Part shown: positions 33,366-41,062 of the stretch, piece after piece
Layout of the letters: every line of letters begins with the position of its first letter
How positions within the stretch are numbered: the first letter of the stretch is position 1
NCBI GenBank assembly: GCA_029309925.1
Contig: JARKND010000001.1
Span: 62,001 to 126,000 of the forward strand
Source of the DNA: Fulvivirgaceae bacterium JP3-4
GTDB lineage: Bacteria > Bacteroidota > Bacteroidia > Cytophagales > Cyclobacteriaceae
DNA: 64,000 bases
Direction: 5' to 3'
Made by a program: the position numbers and the translations under genes
Notes under the pieces: generated by a model
Told to the model about the DNA's origin: nothing
Database searches by the model: none
Seen by the model: only the letters and a program-made list of their open reading frames with translations

Positions 33366-35774
33366 ATGCTCAAAAACTACCTTAAAACCGCCATCCGGAT
33401 AATGCTTCGCCAGAAGGGTTATTCGTTCATCAACATTGCCGGCCTCAGCGTTGGGATCGCGGCCACCTTAATCATCATTACTTACATTGTTGATGAGACG
33501 GGGTATGACACGATGCACAAGGATGCTGCGCGCATGTATCGCATCGTGTGCTCGGGTCGTCTGCAGGGAACTGCGATGGAGATCGCTAATTCTCCGGCAC
33601 CTGTTGCCGAAGCAATTCAAAAAGCGATTCCGCAGATCGAGGAAACGGTGCGTGTAGGGGTCTGGCGTACCATTCCCATCGGGTACGAAGACAAACATTT
33701 CACTGAACAGAACGTAGCAGTTGCAGACTCGAACTTTTTCAGGTTTTTTTCTTTCCCTGTCGTCAAAGGAAATCCCGACACGTTTCTGAAAGGAACTAAC
33801 AAGATCGTTATCACTGAAGGTGTAGCGAAGAAATATTTCGGCAACGATGATCCGATTGGCAAGATCATGTATCGCGGATCTGATAAAATTGCGTGTGAAG
33901 TGACCGGTGTAGTGAAAGATGCACCTGCCAATTCGCACATCCAGTTTGATATCGTTGTGTCCGGTGAGTCTTGGGAATACATGAAGAATACGCAATGGAC
34001 TTCCAATAATCTTTATACCTATTTCAAAGTGCGTGACAATGCCGATTTGAATTCGGTTAAAGAACAACTGAATAAGCTGGCGGAAACAAACATTGGCGCT
34101 GAGATAGAAAAATATGTCGGGATTTCGTTTAAGGAATTTAAAGCGCAGGGCAATGACTTCGGATTGTACATCCAGCCGATGCTCGACATCCACCTTCACT
34201 CGAATCTGTCGGATGAGTTTGTTCCGAATGGAAATATTCAATACCTCTATATCTTCGGTGTTGTAGCAGCATTTATCATTCTCGTAGCCTGCATCAACTT
34301 CATGAACCTTTCCACAGCCCGTTCGGCTAACAGAGCAAAGGAAGTGGGTGTGCGCAAAACCATTGGCGCATTTCGCTCACGACTTGTGTTTCAGTTTGTC
34401 TCCGAATCTTTATTGTACAGCATCGTCTCTACTCTTCTCGCAATGGTGATCATTGCGCTTTCGCTGGAGGGATTCAACATTTTGTCCGGCAAGCACCTCA
34501 CCTTTTCAATATTCACAAGTCCCCTCGTAATTGTCTCGCTCATTGTGTTTGCGATCGTAATCGGACTGATAGCAGGAAGCTACCCGGCCTTTTATCTGAC
34601 ATCGTTCAAGCCAACAGAAGTTCTGAAAGGTAAGATTCGCTCCGGGTTCAGAAACTCTGGTTTGAGAAATGCACTGGTAGTGTTCCAGTTCATAATATCC
34701 ATAGCGCTGATTTTTGGAAGCCTTGTCGTGTACAGGCAGTTGAAATATATGCAGGAGAAAAATCTGGGTTTTGACAAGGAGAATGTGGTCGACCTGCTGC
34801 ACACTTTTTCACTTGGCAAAAACGCACAGGCATTCAAGAATGAAGTAGCAAGCCATCCTTCCTTTAAAGGAGCGAGCTTTGCAAACAATCTTCCACCGCG
34901 CGTGTCATGGACCAGCGCCTTTCGCAAAGGCGGCTCAGAGCAGGATTTCCTTCTTCACATCTACCAGGTCGATCACGATCATCTGAAAACGATGGGCTAT
35001 GAGATGTCAATGGGCAGATTTTTCGAACGCGAATTTAAAAGCGACACGGCAGCCATTATTTTGAACGATGCCGCATGGAAGCAAATGGGCTACACAGATA
35101 TCGATGACGCGGTAGTGCTCAGTTATCGTTCCGATCCGCCAACACCGCTGAAAGTTATTGGTGTGATGAAAGATTTCAATTACCAGACGCTGAAAGACAA
35201 CGTTCGGCCTATGGCGGTACTACTCGGGGGTGAGCCGAATTTCGAGATGGCAGTCAGGCTTGCGCCTGGCAATACGCAAGAACAGATTAAAACGCTGGAA
35301 GGGATTTGGAAGAAGTTTGCTTCCGATGCACCGTTTGAGTATTCCTTTCTCGATGAAAATTTCGACCTGTTATTCCGCGCAGAACAGCGCATGAGTCAGA
35401 TCATCCTGGTCTTCACATTCCTGGCGATTACTATTGCGTGCCTTGGATTGTTCGGCCTTGCGGCATACACGGCAGAGCAACGAGCTAAAGAAATCTCGAT
35501 CCGGAAGGTTATGGGAGCATCCGTTCCGCAGGTGTTTATTCTCTTGTCAAAAGACTTCACGGTTCTGGTGATGGTAGCGTTTGTGTTAGCCACACCGTTG
35601 GCGTGGTACTTTGCCGATCAGTGGTTATCAGGTTTTGCCCACCGCATCGCGATTGACGCATCGTATGTGATTATCGCTGCCACTGTTTCTTTCATTATCG
35701 CACTGCTCACCATTAGTTATCAGTCGATAAGAGCGGCAAGGGAGAATCCGGTGAACAGCATGCGAGCTGAGTGA
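33366..35774 (+). CDS. MacB/FtsX-type ABC transporter permease, orphan (paralogue)
   Basis: An 802-residue tandem permease of the same layout as the one at 16409: N-terminal helix (YSFINIAGLSVGIAATLIII), periplasmic core, FtsX block with RSANRAKEVGVRKTIGAFRS, second core, and C-terminal FtsX block with QRAKEISIRKVMGASVPQVF. About eight helices in total. No ATP-binding subunit is adjacent. The two paralogues begin with the same pattern (NYLKTA, RQKG), so they arose by duplication. Substrate unknown; roles in lipoprotein release, efflux or antimicrobial resistance are known for relatives. Confidence 0.92.
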   Translation: MLKNYLKTAIRIMLRQKGYSFINIAGLSVGIAATLIIITYIVDETGYDTMHKDAARMYRIVCSGRLQGTAMEIANSPAPVAEAIQKAIPQIEETVRVGVWRTIPIGYEDKHFTEQNVAVADSNFFRFFSFPVVKGNPDTFLKGTNKIVITEGVAKKYFGNDDPIGKIMYRGSDKIACEVTGVVKDAPANSHIQFDIVVSGESWEYMKNTQWTSNNLYTYFKVRDNADLNSVKEQLNKLAETNIGAEIEKYVGISFKEFKAQGNDFGLYIQPMLDIHLHSNLSDEFVPNGNIQYLYIFGVVAAFIILVACINFMNLSTARSANRAKEVGVRKTIGAFRSRLVFQFVSESLLYSIVSTLLAMVIIALSLEGFNILSGKHLTFSIFTSPLVIVSLIVFAIVIGLIAGSYPAFYLTSFKPTEVLKGKIRSGFRNSGLRNALVVFQFIISIALIFGSLVVYRQLKYMQEKNLGFDKENVVDLLHTFSLGKNAQAFKNEVASHPSFKGASFANNLPPRVSWTSAFRKGGSEQDFLLHIYQVDHDHLKTMGYEMSMGRFFEREFKSDTAAIILNDAAWKQMGYTDIDDAVVLSYRSDPPTPLKVIGVMKDFNYQTLKDNVRPMAVLLGGEPNFEMAVRLAPGNTQEQIKTLEGIWKKFASDAPFEYSFLDENFDLLFRAEQRMSQIILVFTFLAITIACLGLFGLAAYTAEQRAKEISIRKVMGASVPQVFILLSKDFTVLVMVAFVLATPLAWYFADQWLSGFAHRIAIDASYVIIAATVSFIIALLTISYQSIRAARENPVNSMRAE

Positions 35775-35842
35775 TTAATTAGCCAATGTGCCAATGGGAC
35801 TCCTTCATTGGCACATTGGCATATTGACCAATTGGCACATTA
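35775..35842. repeat. Quasi-palindromic short-word repeat (family E) filling a convergent gap
   Basis: Left arm (35778-35798) ATTAGCCAATGTGCCAATGG; right arm (35806-35842) CATTGGCACATTGGCATATT and further CCAATTGGCACATTA. The final TTA is the lysC stop codon on the other strand, and the element starts at the permease stop, so the whole gap is the repeat. Confidence 0.85.
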
Positions 35843-37162
35843 TTTCAAACCAAACAATCCTTCGTTCAAAGCGTTCAACGCCTTCTCCTTGTATTGCTTG
35901 TCGATAAGGACTGATACATTATTCGCGCTTCCTCCGCTTGAAACCATGCTGACGGGAATTTCTTTCAGGGAGGCAAACACTTTTTCAAGAACACCTTTCT
36001 GATCCACGATTTTATTTCCTACGATGCAGATGATCGCCTGGTCTTTATCAACTTCGATTGAACCGAACTTTTTCAATTCATTTTCTATCGATGACAGGTT
36101 GGCGTCATTGTCGATAGTAAGTCCCACAGCAATCTCCGAAGTAGTGATCATGTCGATCGGAGTTTTGTAGTTTTCGAAAACTTCAAAGACCCGTCTGAGG
36201 AAACCGTAAGCCATCAGCATGCGAGATGACTTGATCTTGATTGCCGTAATGCCGTCCTTCACCGCCACAGCCTTGAACGTCCCTTCAGTTCCTTTGCTGG
36301 TGATGATTGTTCCCGGAGCTTTTTCGTCCATGGTATTTTTCAGGCGCACAGGCACGTTGTATTTTTGTGCCGGAACGATCGTGGACGGGTGAAGAATTTT
36401 CGCACCGAAATAAGCAAGCTCGGAAGCTTCATCAAACGTGAGTTCAGAGATTGGCACTGTCTTCTTCACGATGCGCGGATCGTTGTTGTGCATTCCATCG
36501 ATGTCGGTCCAGATCTGGATCTCGTCTGCGCGGATGGCAGCACCTACAAGTGACGCAGTGTAGTCACTTCCGCCACGCTTCAGGTTGTCTATCTCGTTGC
36601 GATGGTTGCGGCAGATGTAACCCTGCGTTATGATAATATCAATGTTGGTGAGCGATGTCACCAGTGGCTTCAGGCGTTGTGAGATCTTCTCGAGCTCCGG
36701 CTCTTCGTTCTCGTCAATAGACATAAAGTGCAATGCCGGCAGCAGGCGGGAACTGATCTTGCGCTCCTGAAGATGCTGGTAAAACAATTCGGTTGAGATT
36801 AATTCTCCCTGCGCGAGGAGTTCGCGATAGCTCTTCACGTCAAACTGTCCTGCAGCGAGAAGCCGGATAAGAATGAAATAGCGGCTTACAATCTCCTGGC
36901 CGATCGCATGGAATGCTTCGCTTTCGTAAAGGTCTTTGATGAATGCATGGTAATGTTTTTCAAGCGCGACAATTTCCTCTTCTGCCTTGGCTGCTCTGCC
37001 GGCAGTGAGGTTGTCACCGATTGAAACGAGGGCGTTTGTTGTGCCGGAGAGGGCAGAAAGCACCACGATCTTTTTACCCGGAGTTGAAGTCACAAGGTTT
37101 GCAATCTTCTTCATCCGCTCGGGCTTGCCGACAGACGTTCCTCCGAATTTCATTACTAGCAT
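35840..37162 (-). CDS. lysC: Aspartate kinase
   Basis: A 440-residue monofunctional aspartokinase, the first committed step to lysine, threonine and methionine. The start MLVMKFGGTSVGKPERMKK carries the KFGGTSV nucleotide-binding motif. The kinase domain includes LISTELFYQHLQE, NLKRGGSDYTASLVGAAI and EIQIWTDIDGMHNNDPR. Two C-terminal ACT domains (about 300-440: IKIKSSRMLMAYGFLRRVFE and IICIVGNKI) indicate feedback control by lysine or threonine. No fused homoserine dehydrogenase. Its stop codon lies in the end of a family E repeat. A TAAATTTG box (minus strand, 37185-37192) is a candidate -7 element. Confidence 0.95.
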   Translation of the reverse strand: MLVMKFGGTSVGKPERMKKIANLVTSTPGKKIVVLSALSGTTNALVSIGDNLTAGRAAKAEEEIVALEKHYHAFIKDLYESEAFHAIGQEIVSRYFILIRLLAAGQFDVKSYRELLAQGELISTELFYQHLQERKISSRLLPALHFMSIDENEEPELEKISQRLKPLVTSLTNIDIIITQGYICRNHRNEIDNLKRGGSDYTASLVGAAIRADEIQIWTDIDGMHNNDPRIVKKTVPISELTFDEASELAYFGAKILHPSTIVPAQKYNVPVRLKNTMDEKAPGTIITSKGTEGTFKAVAVKDGITAIKIKSSRMLMAYGFLRRVFEVFENYKTPIDMITTSEIAVGLTIDNDANLSSIENELKKFGSIEVDKDQAIICIVGNKIVDQKGVLEKVFASLKEIPVSMVSSGGSANNVSVLIDKQYKEKALNALNEGLFGLK

Positions 37163-37269
37163 AAAATGTATTTTTTAAAGCGGGCAAATTTAAGTATCTG
37201 GCAAGAATAATTAAGGCCCTCTCAAAAAGTTTACAATAATTTTTGCCAAACAACTGTTCACTTGCTTTT

Positions 37270-37455
37270 TCATTCCTGCGATTCGCTTTCGCTGGCATCG
37301 GTCAGCTTCTCGTCTTTCCGTTCAACGTTGATCGGCTTGTTCTCGTAGTCGCGTCTCACGGGGAAGAGCGCGCCCAGAAAACCCATGCCGCACAGTGCAA
37401 GAACAACGAGCATGGTGAGGCCTGCAAGCCGCAAAATGCTTTTTATTTTTTTCAT
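37270..37455 (-). CDS. Small single-helix membrane protein
   Basis: A 61-residue frame with a basic start (MKKIKSILRLAGL), one membrane helix (TMLVVLALCGMGFLGALFP), then a charged tail RRDYENKPINVERKDEKL ending acidic. It looks like a tail-out or tail-in single-span protein. No named family is recognised. It lies upstream of lysC in the same direction. The N-terminal pattern and clear helix support coding. Confidence 0.6.
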   Translation of the reverse strand: MKKIKSILRLAGLTMLVVLALCGMGFLGALFPVRRDYENKPINVERKDEKLTDASESESQE

Positions 37456-37531
37456 GAGGATGTTAAAAAGGATGGAGCGATTGCTTTACTGAAGTCAGTA
37501 ATCAATCACGAAACGATTTAGTCCGGAGAAG

Positions 37532-37897
37532 TTATAGCGGGACGTTTTCAGGCTCATCACCGCGAAGCGGAAGGTGATGCCCAATGCTGTGACGGCCGTC
37601 CTTTTTCGACAATCGAAAAATCTGAAGTGTATGATGAATGCGTATATGCTGCCAGATAAGGGCTGGAAGGAGATCTTGTCCTATAGGTGATGAGTATGTC
37701 GAACTTACTTCGTTTTGAGAGATACTCCCGAGCCGATAAGCGGAGGACGAAACCCGATCGCTGCGTTCTTCGTGTAACTCGGTTTTAAAAGGTAACGCAG
37801 TACCTGCAGCAACATGGTTCGTTGAAAAACCTGTCACGAGGAGGATGAAGGCAAATATCCACATGATTTCCCGGGTCGATATGTTCTGCTGCATCAT
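37532..37897 (-). CDS. Hypothetical secreted protein
   Basis: A frame of about 121 residues (start taken at the ATG giving MMQQNISTREIMWIF; others at 37918 and 37864 are possible). IMWIFAFILLVTGFSTNHVA is a credible signal peptide with a cut near VAAG. The mature part is polar, Ser- and His-rich (SSAYRLGSISQNEVSSTYSS, LIWQHIRIHHTLQIF) and without recognised motifs. It lies between a small membrane protein gene and the divergent UPF0114 gene. Coding is plausible from the signal peptide and length but not proved. Confidence 0.45.
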   Translation of the reverse strand: MMQQNISTREIMWIFAFILLVTGFSTNHVAAGTALPFKTELHEERSDRVSSSAYRLGSISQNEVSSTYSSPIGQDLLPALIWQHIRIHHTLQIFRLSKKDGRHSIGHHLPLRGDEPENVPL

Positions 37898-37959
37898 ATT
37901 CAAGGTACAAACAGTCACGAAAACATAATTGCGACAGCCAAATTATTGACAGAAAATTA

Positions 37960-37967
37960 TATTTTTG
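37960..37967 (+). promoter_or_regulatory. Candidate -7 box for the UPF0114 gene
   Basis: TATTTTTG matches TAnnTTTG and lies 21 bp before the ATG at 37989. A TTG is present upstream but at shorter than usual spacing. Confidence 0.35.
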
Positions 37968-37988
37968 AACTCCTAACCCCACTGACCC

Positions 37989-38555
37989 ATGAGCCTTGTA
38001 CGAAGGGTGAATCGTTCTATCGAGAACGTAATCGAATTCCTTGTTTTCTTCTCCAGATGGTTTCAGGCACCGGTATACCTCGGTCTGATCATTGGTTCCG
38101 GATTTTATGTCTATAAGTTCATGGAAGAGCTCGCAGCGCTTGGCATGAACCTCGACACATTTACGGAAGTAGAGGTGATGCTGCGGATCCTCGGACTGAT
38201 CGATATCTCGATGGTAATGAACCTTCTTGTTATCGTAATCATCGGTGGTTACTCCATCTTCACCAGCAAGATCGACTTCGATGAGCAGGAAGACCGTCCG
38301 CATTGGATCGATCACCTGGATGCGGATCGCCTCAAGGTGAAACTTGCCACATCGCTTGCCTCGATCTCCGGTGTGCACCTTCTTAAAACATTCATCGACA
38401 TTCACTCACAGACCAACACAACAAAAGAAATGGAAGCGCTGAAGTATGAGATCATTATTCATATGGTCTTCATCGTCTCAGCGCTGGTGCTCGCATGGAT
38501 CGCCAAAATTCTTGACAAGGATGCAAAGCCGACAGGTCCCAGCCCAAGGATCTGA
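37989..38555 (+). CDS. UPF0114 (YqhA) family membrane protein
   Basis: A 188-residue protein with about four membrane helices (near 18-45, 68-92, 120-138 and 150-172). ENVIEFLVFFSRWFQAPVYL, IDISMVMNLLVIVIIGGYSI and HWIDHLDADRLKVKLATSLA are characteristic of the YqhA/UPF0114 group. Function is unknown; the family is widespread and often sits near transport or stress genes. A bidirectional terminator separates it from the convergent dnaK. Confidence 0.9.
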   Translation: MSLVRRVNRSIENVIEFLVFFSRWFQAPVYLGLIIGSGFYVYKFMEELAALGMNLDTFTEVEVMLRILGLIDISMVMNLLVIVIIGGYSIFTSKIDFDEQEDRPHWIDHLDADRLKVKLATSLASISGVHLLKTFIDIHSQTNTTKEMEALKYEIIIHMVFIVSALVLAWIAKILDKDAKPTGPSPRI

Positions 38556-38581
38556 TAGTTGAGTCCGAAATCACTAACAAT

Positions 38582-38613
38582 AAAAAAGGCCTCTGATCTC
38601 TCAGAGGCCTTTT
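38582..38613. terminator. Bidirectional terminator between UPF0114 gene and dnaK
   Basis: AAAAGGCCTCTGA (38584-38596) and its perfect complement (38601-38613) form a 13-bp stem with a TCTC loop, with A/T runs on both sides. It can end both converging transcripts. Confidence 0.88.
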
Positions 38614-38631
38614 CGTTTGGAATATAAACTA

Positions 38632-40563
38632 CTACTTCTTGTTATCGTTTACTTCTTCGTATTCAACATCAGACACATCGTTGTTCTGACCACCTGCCGT
38701 TGAACCACCCTGTCCGGCTGATCCGGCATCCGCTGACGGACCACCGTTAGGTTGAGCACCGCCCTGATACATTTCAGCTGCAGCTGCCTGCCATGCGCTG
38801 TTCAGTTCATTCATCGCAACATCGATCGCAGCAACGTCCTGGTTCTTATGCGCGTTCTTCAGTTTCTCAAGCGCACCGTTAATGGCGTTCTTGTTTCCTT
38901 CTGAAAGTTTTGCGCCATAATCCTTCATCTGTTTTTCAGTCTGGAAGATCAGCGAGTCAGCCTGGTTGATTTTTTCGATACGCTCTTTAGCTTTCTTATC
39001 GCCTTCAGCGTTCGCCTGTGCCTCCTGCTTCATCTTCTGGATCTCAGCATCGGTCAGACCGGAAGAAGCTTCGATTCTGATCTTCTGCTCTTTTCCGGTT
39101 CCTTTGTCCTTAGCAGACACATGGAGGATACCGTTCGCATCAATATCAAATGTCACTTCGATCTGAGGGATACCGCGCGGTGCTGGCGGAATTCCATCGA
39201 GGTGGAATCGTCCAATGCTGCGGTTATCTTTCGCCATCGGTCTTTCTCCCTGCAACACATGGATCTCAACAGATGGTTGATTATCCGCTGCTGTTGAGAA
39301 AACTTCAGACTTCTTGCTCGGAATGGTTGTGTTCGATTCGATCAGTTTGGTGAACACGCCACCCAGTGTTTCGATACCAAGTGAAAGCGGAGTAACATCC
39401 AACAGGAGAACATCTTTCACCTCACCAGTGAGTACACCACCCTGGATCGCAGCACCGATCGCCACAACCTCATCAGGGTTTACACCTTTTGATGGCTTCT
39501 TGCCGAAGAACTTTTCAACTTCTTCCTGGATACGAGGGATACGAGTAGAACCACCGACAAGGATTACTTCATCGATCTGTCCCACACTCACGCCAGCATC
39601 CTCTACTGCTTTGCGGCATGGATCGAGTGTTCTGCGTACGAGGTCGTCCACAAGCTGTTCAAACTTCGCACGGCTCAGCTTCTTCACAAGGTGCTTTGGC
39701 ACTCCATCAATTGAAGTGATGTATGGAAGGTTGACTTCAGTTTCCTGTGAGCTTGACAATTCGATCTTAGCTTTTTCAGCAGCTTCTTTTAAACGTTGGA
39801 GCGCCATCGGATCTTTTCTCAGGTCAACGTTCTCATCTTTCTTGAATTCGTCAGCCAGCCAGTTGATGATGCGTTGGTCAAAATCATCACCGCCAAGGTG
39901 AACATCGCCATTGGTTGATTTTACTTCGAATACACCGTCACCAAGTTCAAGGATTGAAATATCGAATGTACCACCGCCAAGGTCATACACTGCGATCTTC
40001 ATGTCTTTATGTTTCTTGTCCATACCGTAAGCAAGTGCTGCTGCGGTAGGTTCGTTGATAATGCGTTTTACATCAAGACCAGCGATCTGTCCGGCTTCTT
40101 TTGTTGCCTGGCGTTCTGCATCGTTAAAGTATGCGGGAACGGTGATCACGGCTTCCGACACAGTTGTTCCAAGATAGTCTTCAGCAGTTGACTTCATTTT
40201 CTGAAGGATCATTGCTGAAATTTCCTGTGGCGTATACAACCGATCGCCTATGCGCACTCTTACCGTATCGTTGTTACCACGTTCCACCTGGTAAGAGACC
40301 ATCTTCATTTCACCAGTAACGTCATCATACTTCTTACCCATGAAACGTTTGATCGATGAAATGGTGTTCTTTGGATTGGTGATGGCCTGACGCTTTGCGG
40401 GATCACCAACTTTGCGTTCGCCTTTTCCATCGTCCAGAAATGCAACTACGGAAGGAGTTGTTCTTCTTCCCTCACTGTTAGGAATTACCACGGGCTCATT
40501 ACCCTCCATTACGGCAACGCATGAGTTTGTGGTTCCTAAATCTATTCCAATAATTTTGCCCAT
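38632..40563 (-). CDS. dnaK: Chaperone DnaK (Hsp70)
   Basis: DnaK (643 residues) binds unfolded peptides in an ATP-driven cycle with DnaJ and GrpE. The ATPase domain starts [20 protein letters not shown] and contains [31 protein letters not shown] and [12 protein letters not shown]. The substrate domain begins [15 protein letters not shown], and the C-terminal lid ends in a Gly/Asn-rich tail with the EEVNDNKK-like acidic end. dnaJ and grpE are located together 16 kb away, not in this operon. The upstream region (40564-40760) carries palindromes that may bind a heat-shock regulator. Confidence 0.98.
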   Translation of the reverse strand: MGKIIGIDLGTTNSCVAVMEGNEPVVIPNSEGRRTTPSVVAFLDDGKGERKVGDPAKRQAITNPKNTISSIKRFMGKKYDDVTGEMKMVSYQVERGNNDTVRVRIGDRLYTPQEISAMILQKMKSTAEDYLGTTVSEAVITVPAYFNDAERQATKEAGQIAGLDVKRIINEPTAAALAYGMDKKHKDMKIAVYDLGGGTFDISILELGDGVFEVKSTNGDVHLGGDDFDQRIINWLADEFKKDENVDLRKDPMALQRLKEAAEKAKIELSSSQETEVNLPYITSIDGVPKHLVKKLSRAKFEQLVDDLVRRTLDPCRKAVEDAGVSVGQIDEVILVGGSTRIPRIQEEVEKFFGKKPSKGVNPDEVVAIGAAIQGGVLTGEVKDVLLLDVTPLSLGIETLGGVFTKLIESNTTIPSKKSEVFSTAADNQPSVEIHVLQGERPMAKDNRSIGRFHLDGIPPAPRGIPQIEVTFDIDANGILHVSAKDKGTGKEQKIRIEASSGLTDAEIQKMKQEAQANAEGDKKAKERIEKINQADSLIFQTEKQMKDYGAKLSEGNKNAINGALEKLKNAHKNQDVAAIDVAMNELNSAWQAAAAEMYQGGAQPNGGPSADAGSAGQGGSTAGGQNNDVSDVEYEEVNDNKK

Positions 40564-40610
40564 GATATTTACAGGATTAAGTGTTCTACGTTTCTTATAA
40601 AACTTATTCC

Positions 40611-40677
40611 ACCATTGATCAATGGTTGTGCCATTGGGAAAAGTCTGCCAAAAGTGTGTCAGTTTGACAGACTTCCC
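40611..40677 (-). promoter_or_regulatory. Palindromic sites upstream of dnaK, candidate stress operators
   Basis: Two inverted repeats lie 48-114 bp before dnaK. ACCATTGATCAATGGT (40611-40626) is a perfect 16-bp palindrome. GTCTGCCAAA (40643-40652) and TTTGACAGAC (40663-40672) are 10-bp arms with one mismatch, flanked by GGGAA/TTCCC, and contain TGTCAGTTTGACA. It is not a CIRCE (HrcA) element. The 11-mer TGTGTCAGTTT (40655-40665) also occurs, in the gene-relative opposite strand, before grpE. Confidence 0.5.
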
Positions 40678-40828
40678 TTTGTTATTATTCCAATTTTCTC
40701 GTCCTATCAGTCATTTTTGAGATTCTACGGAGCTATCTTCCGACTTTCGCTCAATCTTGTCAATTAACATACACCTTTTAGACTCAAAGGCCGGTTCGTC
40801 CTATAATTGCACCAAAACGAACTGACAG

Positions 40829-41044
40829 ATGAGAAGATTTACGTATTTGATGTTTTTGTTGATGATTGGCCTTTCTTCGTGCGTGATGGTAAAGGTGCCA
40901 CCGGGTCAGGCAAAAAAGCAGGCAACACCAGCGAAGGCAGCCCCTGGCCAGGTAAAGAAAACCACTGGAAGCAAGTCAGCGGCACCCTATGCCCCTGGGC
41001 AGCAGAAGAAAGCGACCCCGGCTGCAACCAAAAAGAAAAATTGA
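40829..41044 (+). CDS. Small lipoprotein with three PGQxKK repeats
   Basis: A 71-residue protein with a lipoprotein signal (MRRFTYLMFLLMIGLSSC, Cys18). The mature part is basic and built of repeats: PGQAKK (25-30), PGQVKK (39-44) and PGQQKK (56-61), joined by Ala/Thr/Pro linkers and ending in KKKN. Similar short lipoproteins with VPPGQAKK are common in this phylum and sometimes labelled quinol oxidase subunit 4 without support. The charge suggests binding to peptidoglycan, LPS or acidic polymer, which is inference. It is convergent with the TPR gene, 18 bp apart. Confidence 0.8.
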   Translation: MRRFTYLMFLLMIGLSSCVMVKVPPGQAKKQATPAKAAPGQVKKTTGSKSAAPYAPGQQKKATPAATKKKN

Positions 41045-41062
41045 TTTTAATGAAGAGACAAA

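Noticed and set aside
33468-34241. 257-codon frame antisense to the second FtsX permease
   Set aside because: Shadow of a well-supported gene.
37532-37918. Longest start of the hypothetical secreted protein
   Set aside because: The start at 37918 adds residues MTVCTLN before a weaker signal; the ATG at 37897 was preferred, though this is not certain.
37785-38405. 206-codon frame antisense to UPF0114 gene
   Set aside because: Covers a recognised membrane protein gene; Cys/His-rich text is a reverse-complement artefact.
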